DNA of 13,687 nt from the NCBI GenBank assembly GCA_900754855.1, contig CAAEEI010000091.1:1-13687 (forward strand), in the 5' to 3' direction. The notes beneath the pieces were generated by a model. That model did no database searches and had not been told where the DNA came from. It saw nothing but the letters and a program-made list of their open reading frames with translations. The stretch is from Lachnospiraceae bacterium. GTDB lineage: Bacteria; Bacillota; Clostridia; Lachnospirales; Lachnospiraceae. Below, piece by piece: positions 6,501 to 13,687 of the stretch (the stretch's first letter is position 1; each line of letters begins with the position of its first letter). The position numbers were made by a program, and so were the translations under genes.

Positions 6501-7129
6501 GATGGGCATACGATATTGGTTTCGGTGGACTTGACCACGTACTGGCTTCCGGCGAGAACGTAAATATCATGGTATTCGATACAGAAATGTACTCCAATAC
6601 AGGTGGACAGGCATCCAAAGCTTCCAACATCGGTGAAGTTTGTCAGTTCGCTGCTGCCGGTAAAGAAATCGGCAAGAAGAGCCTTGCAGAAATCGCAATG
6701 AGCTACGGTTACGTATACGTTGCACAGATCGCTCTGGGCGCTAACCCTAACCAGGCAGTAAAATGTCTGGCAGAAGCAGAAGCTTACAACGGACCATCCC
6801 TGATCATCGGATACGCTCCATGTGAACTTCACGGTATTGCCAAAGGTGGAATGAACCACTGTCAGGATGAAATGAAGAAAGCAGTGAAAGCTGGATACTG
6901 GAATCTCTTCTCCTTCGACCCTGCGAAGAAAGCAGCCGGAAAGAATCCATTTACATTAACATCCAAAGAAGGCGACGGAACATATCAGGAATTCCTGAAT
7001 AACGAAGCTCGTTATACCCGTCTGATCAAACCATTCCCTGAAAGAGCAGAAAAACTCTTCAAAGAGTCTGAAGAAGCAGCCAAAGCTCGTTTCGAAAAAC
7101 TCCAGAGAATGATCGAACTTTACAAATAA
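3581..7129 (+). CDS. nifJ: Pyruvate:ferredoxin (flavodoxin) oxidoreductase, single-chain
   Basis: This cytoplasmic enzyme oxidatively decarboxylates pyruvate with CoA to acetyl-CoA and CO2, reducing ferredoxin. It is the central pyruvate step of clostridial fermentation. The protein has 1182 residues, the usual single-chain length. The N-terminal pyruvate-binding domain contains YPITPSSPMAD. Gamma and EKR domains occupy the middle. Two [4Fe-4S] motifs follow: C697/C700/C703/C707 in CIQCNQCAFVC and C752/C755/C758/C762 in CMGCGECITVC. The proximal cluster ligands are probably C817, C820, C845 and C1094. The thiamine diphosphate site runs from GDGWAYDIG (about 972) to YSNTGGQASK. ATG 3581 is the start because AAGGAGG (3566-3572) sits 8 nt before it and the protein begins at the family's conserved N-terminus. 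The frame happens to stay open back to 3386 but runs through the promoters. Codon use (many CGT, GGT, TTC) differs from neighbours and suggests very high expression. It is monocistronic with its own terminator. Confidence 0.97.
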   Translation: MPRAKQSMDGNTAAAHVAYAYTDVAAIYPITPSSPMADSIDQWAAAGQENIFGNQVVVSEMQSEAGAAGTVHGSLAAGAITTTFTASQGLLLMIPNMYKIAAEQLPCVFDVSARTVATQSLNIFGDHSDVYACRQTGFAMLAETNPQEVMDLSPVAHLAAIEGKVPFINFFDGFRTSHEIQKIEKWDYADLKEMCNMDAVKAFREHALNPEKPAMRGSHENGDVFFQHREACNSVYDALPAVVEKYMAKVNEKLGTNYDLFNYYGAPDADRVIIAMGSICDVAEEVIDYLTKAGEKVGLIKVRLYRPWVSSALLKVIPETAKKIAVLDRTKEPGALGDPLYLDVATTLREAGLNDIILTAGRYGLGSKDTPPSSVFAIYTELKKDAPKARFTIGIVDDVTNLSLPEVKPAPITSAPGTVECKFWGLGGDGTVGANKNSTKIIGDHTDKYIQAYFQYDSKKTGGITISHLRFGDNPIKSPYYINQADFVACHNPSYVIKGYKMVQDVKPGGIFMINCQWSDEELDKHMPAAAKKYIADNNIQLYTINAIDKAIEIGMGKRTNTILQSAFFKLANIMPIEEAVDFMKAAAKKSYSKKGDAVVEMNYKAIDAGVDAVHKVEIPASWSNPEADAPAAKLEGNPATVKMVEELMNPISLMDGDSLPVSAFKDIADGQFELGASAYEKRGTAVSVPEWDPEKCIQCNQCAFVCSHATIRPFMVSEEEIKAAPDNMKVADTKPKASEYKYTMSVSPLDCMGCGECITVCPTAAIKMVPQESQAAEQPVFDYLVASVGKKPGAPADTTVKGSQFNQPLLEFSGSCAGCAETSYARLITQLFGEQMYISNATGCSSIWGGPAATCPYTVNKDSKQGPAWANSLFEDNAEHGFGMYLGQKTLRNQAIAKLEKMAASDKATAEFKAAFDKFMETKDMTKENAPAAKALIAEVEKAAAAGCPDAAEVLEKKQYLSKKSVWIFGGDGWAYDIGFGGLDHVLASGENVNIMVFDTEMYSNTGGQASKASNIGEVCQFAAAGKEIGKKSLAEIAMSYGYVYVAQIALGANPNQAVKCLAEAEAYNGPSLIIGYAPCELHGIAKGGMNHCQDEMKKAVKAGYWNLFSFDPAKKAAGKNPFTLTSKEGDGTYQEFLNNEARYTRLIKPFPERAEKLFKESEEAAKARFEKLQRMIELYK

Positions 7130-7210
7130 ATCTCAGACGATCCGTTGAGATCGCATCGGTGTTCCCCGTCCTTTGTAGGGTCCATGGCTGTGCAGAGGAT
7201 GGGAAACCCT
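7130..7210 (+). other. Structured 3' untranslated region of nifJ
   Basis: Two hairpins precede the terminator. The first is ATCTCA (7130-7135) with TGAGAT (7146-7151), extended by ACG/CGT. The second is AGGGT-CCAT (7177-7185) with ATGG-GAA-ACCCT (7199-7210), a 9-bp stem with a 3-nt bulge. No reading frame is convincing. It may stabilise the highly expressed mRNA or be the body of a 3'-end-derived RNA; both are inference. Confidence 0.4.
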
Positions 7211-7211
7211 G

Positions 7212-7255
7212 ACAGGCCGCACGCTGAATCGACGCAGCGTGCGGCCTGTTTTTTT
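7212..7255 (+). terminator. Rho-independent terminator of nifJ
   Basis: A perfect 15-bp GC-rich stem (ACAGGCCGCACGCTG at 7212-7226 with CAGCGTGCGGCCTGT at 7235-7249) and an 8-nt loop are followed by T residues through 7255. It is the strongest terminator in the window and insulates nifJ from gltB. Confidence 0.96.
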
Positions 7256-7368
7256 GTAAGACTGCCCCGGTGAAAAAATATATGCAAATGAGAAAAAAGA
7301 AGTTAATTTTGTTTTAAAATCAAAAATAGACAGACAATTCATTGAAAAAAATAAAGAAAATAAATAAT

Positions 7369-7397
7369 CTGACAATTTATTAAAATGTTTATATTTA
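7369..7397 (+). promoter_or_regulatory. Candidate promoter of the gltBD operon
   Basis: CTGACA (7369-7374) is a 5/6 -35. The best -10 is TATATT (7390-7395, 15-bp spacer) or TATTTA (7392-7397, 17-bp spacer). The start would be near 7402, too close to ATG 7411 for normal initiation there, which favours the start at 7456. The preceding 7256-7368 is AT-rich with no gene and no known riboswitch that I recognise; a small dyad CAAT-TC-ATTG lies at 7335-7344. Confidence 0.45.
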
Positions 7398-7443
7398 CAA
7401 AGGCGGAAAAATGATTTACAATAAAAAGCACAGAAAGAAAAGA

Positions 7444-7452
7444 AAGGGTGAT
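7444..7452 (+). promoter_or_regulatory. gltB: Ribosome binding site deciding the gltB start
   Basis: AAGGGTGAT (7444-7452) matches the anti-Shine-Dalgarno except at one position and lies a few nt before ATG 7456. The alternative ATG 7411 has the weaker AAAGGCGG in front. Confidence 0.6.
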
Positions 7453-7455
7453 ACC

Positions 7456-10400
7456 ATGGGGCAGGAGAGAAAACAGACTGGTCTTTATGATCCTGTTTTT
7501 GAACATGATAACTGTGGTATTGGTGCCGTGGTGAATATCAAAGGCATAAAGAGCCATGCCACAGTATCCAATGCATTGAAAATTGTAGAAAATCTTGAAC
7601 ATAGAGCCGGCAAAGACGCCGAGGGTAAGACAGGTGATGGAGTAGGAATCCTTGTACAGATTTCGCATCCGTTCTTTAAAAAGGCCTGCGATTCCCTCGG
7701 CATTTTTATTGGCGATGAAAGGGATTACGGTATCGGCATGTTTTTTATGCCGCAGGATGAACTGGAAAGAAACCGGGCAAAAAAAATGTTCGAGATTATT
7801 GTAGAAAAAGAGGGGCTGAACTTCCTGGGCTGGAGAGAAGTTCCGGTGCAGCCGGATATTCTGGGCAAAAAAGCGAAAAACTGTATGCCGTGTATCATGC
7901 AGGGATTCGTAGAACGCCCGGCGGACGTGGAAAAAGGAATCGCTTTCGATCGTCGTCTTTATATTGTCCGCAGAGTTTTTGAGCAGTCCAATGACGCCGC
8001 TTATGTGGTGTCTCTGAGCAGTCGTACCATTGTATACAAAGGAATGTTTCTGGTGGGACAGCTGCGTAATTTTTATAACGATCTTCACGATCCGGAGTAC
8101 ACGTCCGCCATTGCGCTGGTGCACTCCCGTTTTTCCACCAATACAACGCCGAGCTGGGAAAAGGCGCATCCTTATCGGTTTATTGTGCATAACGGAGAGA
8201 TCAACACCATTCGGGGAAATGCGGATAAGATGCTGGCCAGAGAAGAAAAGATGGAGTCAGAGTATTTAAAAGATGAAATGATCAAACTGATGCCGGTGGT
8301 GGATCCTAACGGTTCAGATTCTGCCCGTCTGGATAATACGCTGGAATTTCTGGTGATGAGCGGCATGCCGCTTCCTCTGGCTGTGATGATCACCATACCG
8401 GAACCATGGCAGAACGATGCCAGCATGAGCCGGGAAAAACGAGATTTTTATCAGTATTATGCCACCATGATGGAACCGTGGGACGGCCCGGCTTCCATTT
8501 TATTTACCGATGGGGATATTATGGGAGCGGTTCTTGACCGGAATGGTCTGCGGCCTTCCCGCTACTACATTACCGATGACGATCAGTTGATCTTGTCTTC
8601 GGAAGTGGGAGTGGTAGACTGTGATACGACCCACATTGTAAAAAAAGAACGATTACATCCGGGCAAAATGCTGCTGGTAGATACGGTAAAGGGTGAACTG
8701 ATCGACGATGAGGTGCTGAAAGATTCTTACGTGAAAAAACAGCCGTACGGAGAATGGCTTTCCGATAATCTGGTGGAACTGTCCGACCTGAAGATTCCCA
8801 ACATTCCGGTGGAAGAATACAATTATAAAGAAAATAACCGCCTGATGAAGGCCTTTGGTTATACTTACGATGATGTAAAGAGCGTACTGGTGCCGATGGC
8901 GTTAAATGGCAGCGAGGCCATCAATGCCATGGGTGTGGATTCGCCGCTGCCGGTATTATCCAAACGGCATCAGCCGTTATTTAATTATTTTAAACAGATG
9001 TTTGCACAGGTGACCAATCCGCCGATTGACGCTCTTCGGGAAGAGATCGTCACTTCCACCTCTATTTATATCGGTGATGAAGGAAATATTCTGGAAGAAA
9101 AAGCGGAAAACTGTCGTGTGTTAAAAGTGAATAATCCGATTCTGACCAACACGGATCTGTTAAAAATCCGTCATGCGAAGATTCACAATATTGTGACGAA
9201 GGATGTGCCGATCACATATTATAAGGGAACGGATCTGGAAAAAGCGATTCAGTACCTTTGTGTAGCGGTGGATCAGGCCCATAAAAACGGAGCAACCGTA
9301 GTGATTCTGACGGATCGGGGCGTTGATGAAAATCATGTGGCGATTCCATCTCTGCTGGCCGTATCCGCAGTACACCAGCATCTGATTCAGACCAAAAAGA
9401 GTACTTCCGTAAAGATTATTCTGGAAAGCGGAGAGCCGAGGGAAGTCCATCATTTCGCTACCCTGCTGGGGTATGGCGCCTGCGCCATCAATCCTTATAT
9501 GGCACAGTTGGGGATTAAAAAGCTGATTCAGGACGGTCTGTTGAAAAAAGATTACTATGCTGCTGTAGATGATTATAATTCCGCGATTTTACATGGTATC
9601 GTAAAGATCGCGTCCAAGATGGGCATTTCTACCCTGCAGTCCTACCAGGGATCGCAGATTTTTGAAGCCATCGGCATCAGCAGGGAAGTCATTGATAAAT
9701 ATTTTACCAACACCATCAGCCGCGTCGAGGGAATTACCATGGAAGATATTGCGGCGGACGTGGAATATCATCATTCGCAGGCCTTTGATATGCTGGGGCT
9801 GACCAACGATCTTACGCTGGACAGCGAGGGCAGCCATCAGTACCGAAGTGGCAAAGAAGAACACTTATATAATCCGCTGACGATTCACACCTTACAGATG
9901 GCTTCCTGGACGGGAAATTACGACCTCTTTAAACAGTACACTGCCATGATCGACAAGGAGAGCGCGCCGGTTACGCTTCGTGGCCTTCTGGATTTTCGTT
10001 ATCCACAGCAGGGGATTCCGCTTGAAGAGGTGGAACCGGCGGAGTCCATTGTGCAGCGGTTTAAGACAGGCGCCATGAGTTACGGTTCCATTTCCAAAGA
10101 AGCTCATGAGACATTGGCGATTGCCATGAACACCATTCACGGAAAATCCAATACCGGAGAAGGAGGAGAAACGCTGGAGCGACTGACCATCGGGCCGGAT
10201 GGATTAAATAAATGTTCTGCCATTAAACAGGTGGCGTCAGGACGGTTTGGGGTGACCAGCCGTTATCTGGTCAGCGCCAAAGAGATTCAGATTAAGATGG
10301 CGCAGGGAGCGAAACCGGGTGAAGGCGGTCATCTGCCGGGTGGTAAAGTTTATCCGTGGATTGCCAAGACAAGACATTCCACACCGGGCGTAGGTCTGAT

Positions 10401-11988
10401 TTCACCGCCGCCGCATCATGATATTTACAGTATAGAAGATCTGGCGCAGCTGATCTACGACCTGAAAAATGCCAATAAAGACGCAAGAATATCGGTCAAG
10501 CTGGTAGCGGAAGCCGGTGTGGGTACGGTGGCTGCCGGTGTGGCGAAGGCAGGCGCGCAGGTAATCCTCATTTCCGGTTATGACGGCGGAACAGGCGCAG
10601 CGCCAAGAAATTCGATTTATAATGCCGGATTGCCGTGGGAACTGGGACTGGCAGAAACGCACCAGACGCTGATTCAGAATGACCTTCGAAACAAAGTTAT
10701 CATCGAGACGGATGGAAAACTGATGAGTGGAAGAGATGTGGCGATAGCGGCTGCTCTGGGAGCAGAAGAGTTTGGTTTTGCCACCGGTCCGCTGATTACC
10801 ATGGGCTGTGTGATGATGCGCGTGTGTAATCTGGATACCTGTCCGGTCGGGGTTGCCACCCAGAATCCGGAACTGCGTAAACGGTTTAAAGGAAAACCGG
10901 AATACGTGGTGAATTATATGATGTTCATTGCACAGGAATTAAGAGAATATATGGCGAAGCTGGGCGTCCGCACTGTAGATGAACTGGTGGGACGTACAGA
11001 TTTATTGAAAGAGCGTCCGACGGCAGAGAAATATCATCTGGATCTGTCCGGTATACTGAATAATCCTTATGTGGATAAGGCCCACCCGATCAGTTATCAT
11101 AAAAAGAATGAATATAATTTTGAACTGGAAAAAACACTGGATGAAAAAGTGCTTATGACCAGACTCAAAACGGCCCTGGATAAAAAGCAGAAGAGAAGCA
11201 TTTCTGTGGATGTGGGGAATACCGACCGTTCTTTTGGTACGATTTTTGGTTCGGAAATTACGAAGCGATATGAGGATACACTGGAGGAAGATACCTTTAC
11301 GGTACAATGTAACGGCGCCGGCGGACAGAGCTTCGGTGCGTTTATTCCAAAAGGACTTACTCTGGAACTGGTGGGCGACAGTAACGATTACTTCGGTAAG
11401 GGATTATCGGGAGGAAAACTGATCGTATATCCGCCGAAAGGCGCGCAGTTTAAGGCAGAAGATAACATTATCATTGGTAATGTGGCGCTCTATGGGGCAA
11501 CCAGTGGAGAGGCATACATTAACGGTGTAGCCGGAGAACGGTTCTGCGTACGTAATTCCGGCGCCACAGCAGTAGTAGAAGGGGTCGGCGATCATGGCTG
11601 CGAATATATGACCGGTGGTAAGGTGCTGATCATCGGAAAAACCGGAAAGAATTTTGCGGCCGGAATGAGCGGCGGCGTGGCCTATGTTCTTGACGAAGAC
11701 AGCGATTTGTACTTACGGCTCAATAAAGAAATGGTGTCTTCGGAACCGGTGGTGTCCAAGTACGACGTTATGGAGATTAAAGAAATGCTGGCGGATCATG
11801 TGGCTTATACCAATTCAGCAAAAGGAAAAGAAATTATACAGAATTTCAGCGCTTATCTGCCGAAATTTAAAAAGATCATCCCGCATGACTATAAGAGAGT
11901 TTTGCAGAAGATTTCTGCGCTGGAAGGCAAAGGATTAAGTCTGGAACAGGCGCAGATTGAAGCATTTTATGAGATTAAACGAGGATAG
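7456..11988 (+). CDS. gltB: Glutamate synthase, large (alpha) subunit
   Basis: This subunit releases ammonia from glutamine and channels it to an FMN site, where 2-iminoglutarate is reduced to glutamate. It has 1510 residues, the normal length. The order is class II glutamine amidotransferase (about 20-400), central domain, FMN/2-oxoglutarate synthase domain (about 800-1190) and the C-terminal GXGXG beta-helix (about 1250-1450). Cys20 in HDNCGIGAV is the expected nucleophile after removal of a 19-residue propeptide. SYGSIS lies at about 875, YDGGTGAAP at about 1042, and the 3Fe-4S ligands C1118, C1124 and C1129 in C-x5-C-x4-C. GAGGQSFGAFIPKG begins near 1287. ATG 7456 is chosen over in-frame ATG 7411, which would add 15 basic residues to the propeptide. 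It is the first gene of the operon; its stop lies 12 nt before gltD and touches gltD's ribosome site, suggesting coupled translation. Confidence 0.97.
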   Translation: MGQERKQTGLYDPVFEHDNCGIGAVVNIKGIKSHATVSNALKIVENLEHRAGKDAEGKTGDGVGILVQISHPFFKKACDSLGIFIGDERDYGIGMFFMPQDELERNRAKKMFEIIVEKEGLNFLGWREVPVQPDILGKKAKNCMPCIMQGFVERPADVEKGIAFDRRLYIVRRVFEQSNDAAYVVSLSSRTIVYKGMFLVGQLRNFYNDLHDPEYTSAIALVHSRFSTNTTPSWEKAHPYRFIVHNGEINTIRGNADKMLAREEKMESEYLKDEMIKLMPVVDPNGSDSARLDNTLEFLVMSGMPLPLAVMITIPEPWQNDASMSREKRDFYQYYATMMEPWDGPASILFTDGDIMGAVLDRNGLRPSRYYITDDDQLILSSEVGVVDCDTTHIVKKERLHPGKMLLVDTVKGELIDDEVLKDSYVKKQPYGEWLSDNLVELSDLKIPNIPVEEYNYKENNRLMKAFGYTYDDVKSVLVPMALNGSEAINAMGVDSPLPVLSKRHQPLFNYFKQMFAQVTNPPIDALREEIVTSTSIYIGDEGNILEEKAENCRVLKVNNPILTNTDLLKIRHAKIHNIVTKDVPITYYKGTDLEKAIQYLCVAVDQAHKNGATVVILTDRGVDENHVAIPSLLAVSAVHQHLIQTKKSTSVKIILESGEPREVHHFATLLGYGACAINPYMAQLGIKKLIQDGLLKKDYYAAVDDYNSAILHGIVKIASKMGISTLQSYQGSQIFEAIGISREVIDKYFTNTISRVEGITMEDIAADVEYHHSQAFDMLGLTNDLTLDSEGSHQYRSGKEEHLYNPLTIHTLQMASWTGNYDLFKQYTAMIDKESAPVTLRGLLDFRYPQQGIPLEEVEPAESIVQRFKTGAMSYGSISKEAHETLAIAMNTIHGKSNTGEGGETLERLTIGPDGLNKCSAIKQVASGRFGVTSRYLVSAKEIQIKMAQGAKPGEGGHLPGGKVYPWIAKTRHSTPGVGLISPPPHHDIYSIEDLAQLIYDLKNANKDARISVKLVAEAGVGTVAAGVAKAGAQVILISGYDGGTGAAPRNSIYNAGLPWELGLAETHQTLIQNDLRNKVIIETDGKLMSGRDVAIAAALGAEEFGFATGPLITMGCVMMRVCNLDTCPVGVATQNPELRKRFKGKPEYVVNYMMFIAQELREYMAKLGVRTVDELVGRTDLLKERPTAEKYHLDLSGILNNPYVDKAHPISYHKKNEYNFELEKTLDEKVLMTRLKTALDKKQKRSISVDVGNTDRSFGTIFGSEITKRYEDTLEEDTFTVQCNGAGGQSFGAFIPKGLTLELVGDSNDYFGKGLSGGKLIVYPPKGAQFKAEDNIIIGNVALYGATSGEAYINGVAGERFCVRNSGATAVVEGVGDHGCEYMTGGKVLIIGKTGKNFAAGMSGGVAYVLDEDSDLYLRLNKEMVSSEPVVSKYDVMEIKEMLADHVAYTNSAKGKEIIQNFSAYLPKFKKIIPHDYKRVLQKISALEGKGLSLEQAQIEAFYEIKRG

Positions 11989-12000
11989 GAGGGGAGAAAA

Positions 12001-13485
12001 ATGGGAAAGCCAACTGGATTTTTAGAATTTGCACGAAAAGAAAGCAGCAGCGAGGCGCCGTTGGAAAGAATTAAACATTTCCGTGAGTTCCATACCCCTC
12101 TTTCTGAAAAGGAACAGGAAAAACAGGGGGCAAGATGTATGAACTGCGGGGTGCCATTTTGCCAGTCCGGGATTCTGATTAATGGCATGGTTACCGGATG
12201 TCCGCTTAACAACCTGATTCCGGAATGGAATGACGCCACCTATCATGGCAACTGGGAAGAGGCATATTACCGTCTGAAAAAGACGAATCCTTTTCCGGAA
12301 TTTACCGGAAGAGTGTGCCCGCATCCCTGTGAAGTGGGTTGTACCTGCAACTTAAATGGAGATCCCATCAACATTAAAGAAAAAGAACTGAGCATCATCG
12401 AAAAAGCCTTTGAAACCGGAGAAGCCAGACCGGAGCCGCCGGCGGTGCGAACAGGGAAAAAAGTAGCGGTGATCGGTTCCGGCCCGTCAGGGCTTTCGGT
12501 GGCGCAGTATCTGAATATGCGCGGTCATACGGTGACGGTTTACGAACGTGCGGACCGGCCGGGAGGGTTGCTGATGTATGGCATCCCCAATATGAAACTG
12601 GAAAAAGGTTATATTGATCGCCGGATCGAAATGATGAAGCAGGAAGGCATTGTGTTTAAGACCAATGTCAATGTGGGGATTGATGTCAAAGCCAACGCAT
12701 TGCAAAAAGAATATGACGCCATAGTGCTCTGCTGCGGCGCTTCCAATCCGAGAGATCTTTCCGTAAAGGGCAGAAAAAGCAAGGGAATTTATTTTGCTGT
12801 GGATTTTCTGACTGCCGCAACGAAAAGTCTCCTGAATTCCAATCTGACCGATGGGAAAGCCATTGACGCCAAAAATAAAAATGTGCTGGTGATCGGTGGA
12901 GGCGATACGGGAAATGACTGCGTGGGCACTTCCATCCGCATGGGCTGCAAAAGTCTGCTCCAATTGGAAATGATGCCGAAGATGCCGGAGGAAAGACCGG
13001 CGGACAATCCATGGCCGCAGTGGCCTAGAGTCTGCAAGACCGACTATGGGCAGGAAGAAGCCATCGCTGTTTTTGGTAAAGATCCACGGGTGTATCAGAC
13101 CACAGTGAAAGAATTTATTGCCAATGAAAAAGGCGAAGTCTGCAAGGCAAAACTGGTGAAACTGGAAAGTCGTTATGATAAGAAGGCGAAAAGAACGGTT
13201 ATGGCAGAAGTGGCCGGAAGCGAATATGAGATTCCGGTGGATCTGGTACTGATTGCCGCCGGTTTTCTGGGAAGCCAGAGTTATGTAACGAAGGCCTTTG
13301 GAGTAAAAACCAATGAGAGAACCAATGTGTTCACGGAAGAAGGCGGTTACCGGACCAGTGTAGATAAGGTGTTTACAGCCGGAGATATGCACCGGGGACA
13401 GTCCCTGGTAGTCTGGGCGATCCGTGAAGGGCGCGACTGTGCCAGAGAAGTGGATCTGGCGCTGATGGGATACACTAATCTGTAA
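12001..13485 (+). CDS. gltD: Glutamate synthase, small (beta) subunit, NADPH-dependent
   Basis: This flavoprotein passes electrons from NADPH through FAD and [4Fe-4S] clusters to GltB. It has 494 residues, typical for the family. The N-terminal cluster region carries C46, C49, C54 and C67 (ARCMNCGVPFC...GCPLN) and C106, C110, C114 and C116 (RVCPHPCEVGCTC). The FAD fold VAVIGSGPSG starts near 155, with RPGGLLMYGIPNMKLEK after it. The pyridine nucleotide fold VLVIGGGDTGNDC lies near 295. FTAGDMHRGQSLVVWAIREG near the C-terminus closes the FAD site. AGGAGG (11987-11992) overlaps the gltB stop and sits 8 nt before ATG 12001. Related proteins (NfnB/SudA-like subunits) share the fold, but the position directly after gltB makes GltD the clear call. 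Confidence 0.97.
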   Translation: MGKPTGFLEFARKESSSEAPLERIKHFREFHTPLSEKEQEKQGARCMNCGVPFCQSGILINGMVTGCPLNNLIPEWNDATYHGNWEEAYYRLKKTNPFPEFTGRVCPHPCEVGCTCNLNGDPINIKEKELSIIEKAFETGEARPEPPAVRTGKKVAVIGSGPSGLSVAQYLNMRGHTVTVYERADRPGGLLMYGIPNMKLEKGYIDRRIEMMKQEGIVFKTNVNVGIDVKANALQKEYDAIVLCCGASNPRDLSVKGRKSKGIYFAVDFLTAATKSLLNSNLTDGKAIDAKNKNVLVIGGGDTGNDCVGTSIRMGCKSLLQLEMMPKMPEERPADNPWPQWPRVCKTDYGQEEAIAVFGKDPRVYQTTVKEFIANEKGEVCKAKLVKLESRYDKKAKRTVMAEVAGSEYEIPVDLVLIAAGFLGSQSYVTKAFGVKTNERTNVFTEEGGYRTSVDKVFTAGDMHRGQSLVVWAIREGRDCAREVDLALMGYTNL

Positions 13486-13504
13486 CGCAAAAAGAGAACG
13501 ATGA

Positions 13505-13547
13505 TTTTCACCGGCAGACGGAATCGGTAAGCCGGAGCCGGTGAAAA
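13505..13547 (+). other. Long hairpin after gltD without a T-run
   Basis: TTTTCACCGGC (13505-13515) pairs perfectly with GCCGGTGAAAA (13537-13547). The 21-nt loop has a further CGG/CCG pairing. No T-run follows in either direction, so it is not an ordinary terminator. It begins 20 nt after the gltD stop and may protect the 3' end of the message or be a protein site. Confidence 0.45.
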
Positions 13548-13573
13548 GATAGGGCGAATGCCTGAATATCCGG

Positions 13574-13616
13574 AAAGATCTGTTGTGTAAAATGAGTTTA
13601 TGCAGCAGATCTTTTT
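13574..13616 (+). terminator. Rho-independent terminator of gltBD
   Basis: AAAGATCTGTTG (13574-13585) pairs with CAGCAGATCTTT (13603-13614) with one G-T wobble. The helix can extend through TGTAAA/TTTATG to a 5-nt loop. T residues run through 13616. The remaining 13617-13687 holds no gene start that I can support. Confidence 0.85.
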
Positions 13617-13687
13617 GTTCTGTGGGGAAACCAAAAAGTTTTTATGTGGAAAAAGAAGATTGATGTTTAAGAGGAAACGTGAGATAA

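Noticed and set aside
7133..7375. Minus-strand 80-residue ORF between nifJ and gltB
   Set aside because: It crosses the nifJ terminator stem and low-complexity AT-rich DNA, shows no domain, and has no ribosome site that I can see.
13668..13687. Start of a further gene at the window end (GAGG followed by GTG)
   Set aside because: The GTG at 13679 is followed by a stop codon after one residue; no frame can be supported.

Overview
The window looks like chromosomal DNA from an anaerobic, low-to-moderate-GC Firmicute, most likely a Lachnospiraceae-type gut Clostridium. The reasons are a five-cofactor-type homodimeric pyruvate:ferredoxin oxidoreductase, strong AGGAGG ribosome sites, compact rho-independent terminators and the general protein flavour. 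This assignment is inference from protein character, not from a marker gene. All convincing genes lie on the + strand.

Layout. (1) 1-682: the C-terminal two thirds of a Gfo/Idh/MocA-family oxidoreductase whose Rossmann half lies before the window, closed by a strong terminator (701-732). (2) 809-2026: a PLP-dependent aminotransferase of the MalY/PatB (cystathionine beta-lyase-like) family with its own candidate promoter. (3) 2027-2341: a non-coding stretch holding a good promoter, three successive small hairpins and a terminator. It could be a short stand-alone RNA of about 75 nt or an attenuating leader. A possible 19-codon leader peptide follows and overlaps the next start codon. (4) 2342-3369: a translationally coupled pair, a small A24 prepilin peptidase and an S26B (SipW/Sec11-like) signal peptidase I, overlapping by ATGA. 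(5) 3370-3580: the regulatory region of the next gene, with two candidate promoters and a perfect 12-bp palindrome. (6) 3581-7129: pyruvate:ferredoxin oxidoreductase (nifJ), with a structured 3' UTR and a 15-bp-stem terminator. (7) 7456-13485: the gltB-gltD operon for NADPH-dependent glutamate synthase, closed by a hairpin and a terminator.

How the genes work together. PFOR supplies acetyl-CoA and reduced ferredoxin from pyruvate. GltBD fixes ammonium, through glutamine, onto 2-oxoglutarate. These are core metabolism and look intact. The two membrane peptidases form a protein-export/pilus maturation module without any substrate gene in view. No phage, IS element, CRISPR array, tRNA or rRNA was seen.

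No clear new biological system is visible. The parts least explained by ordinary annotation are the 2127-2345 region (promoter, hairpin RNA, terminator, leader peptide, coupled peptidases) and the structured non-coding DNA on either side of nifJ.
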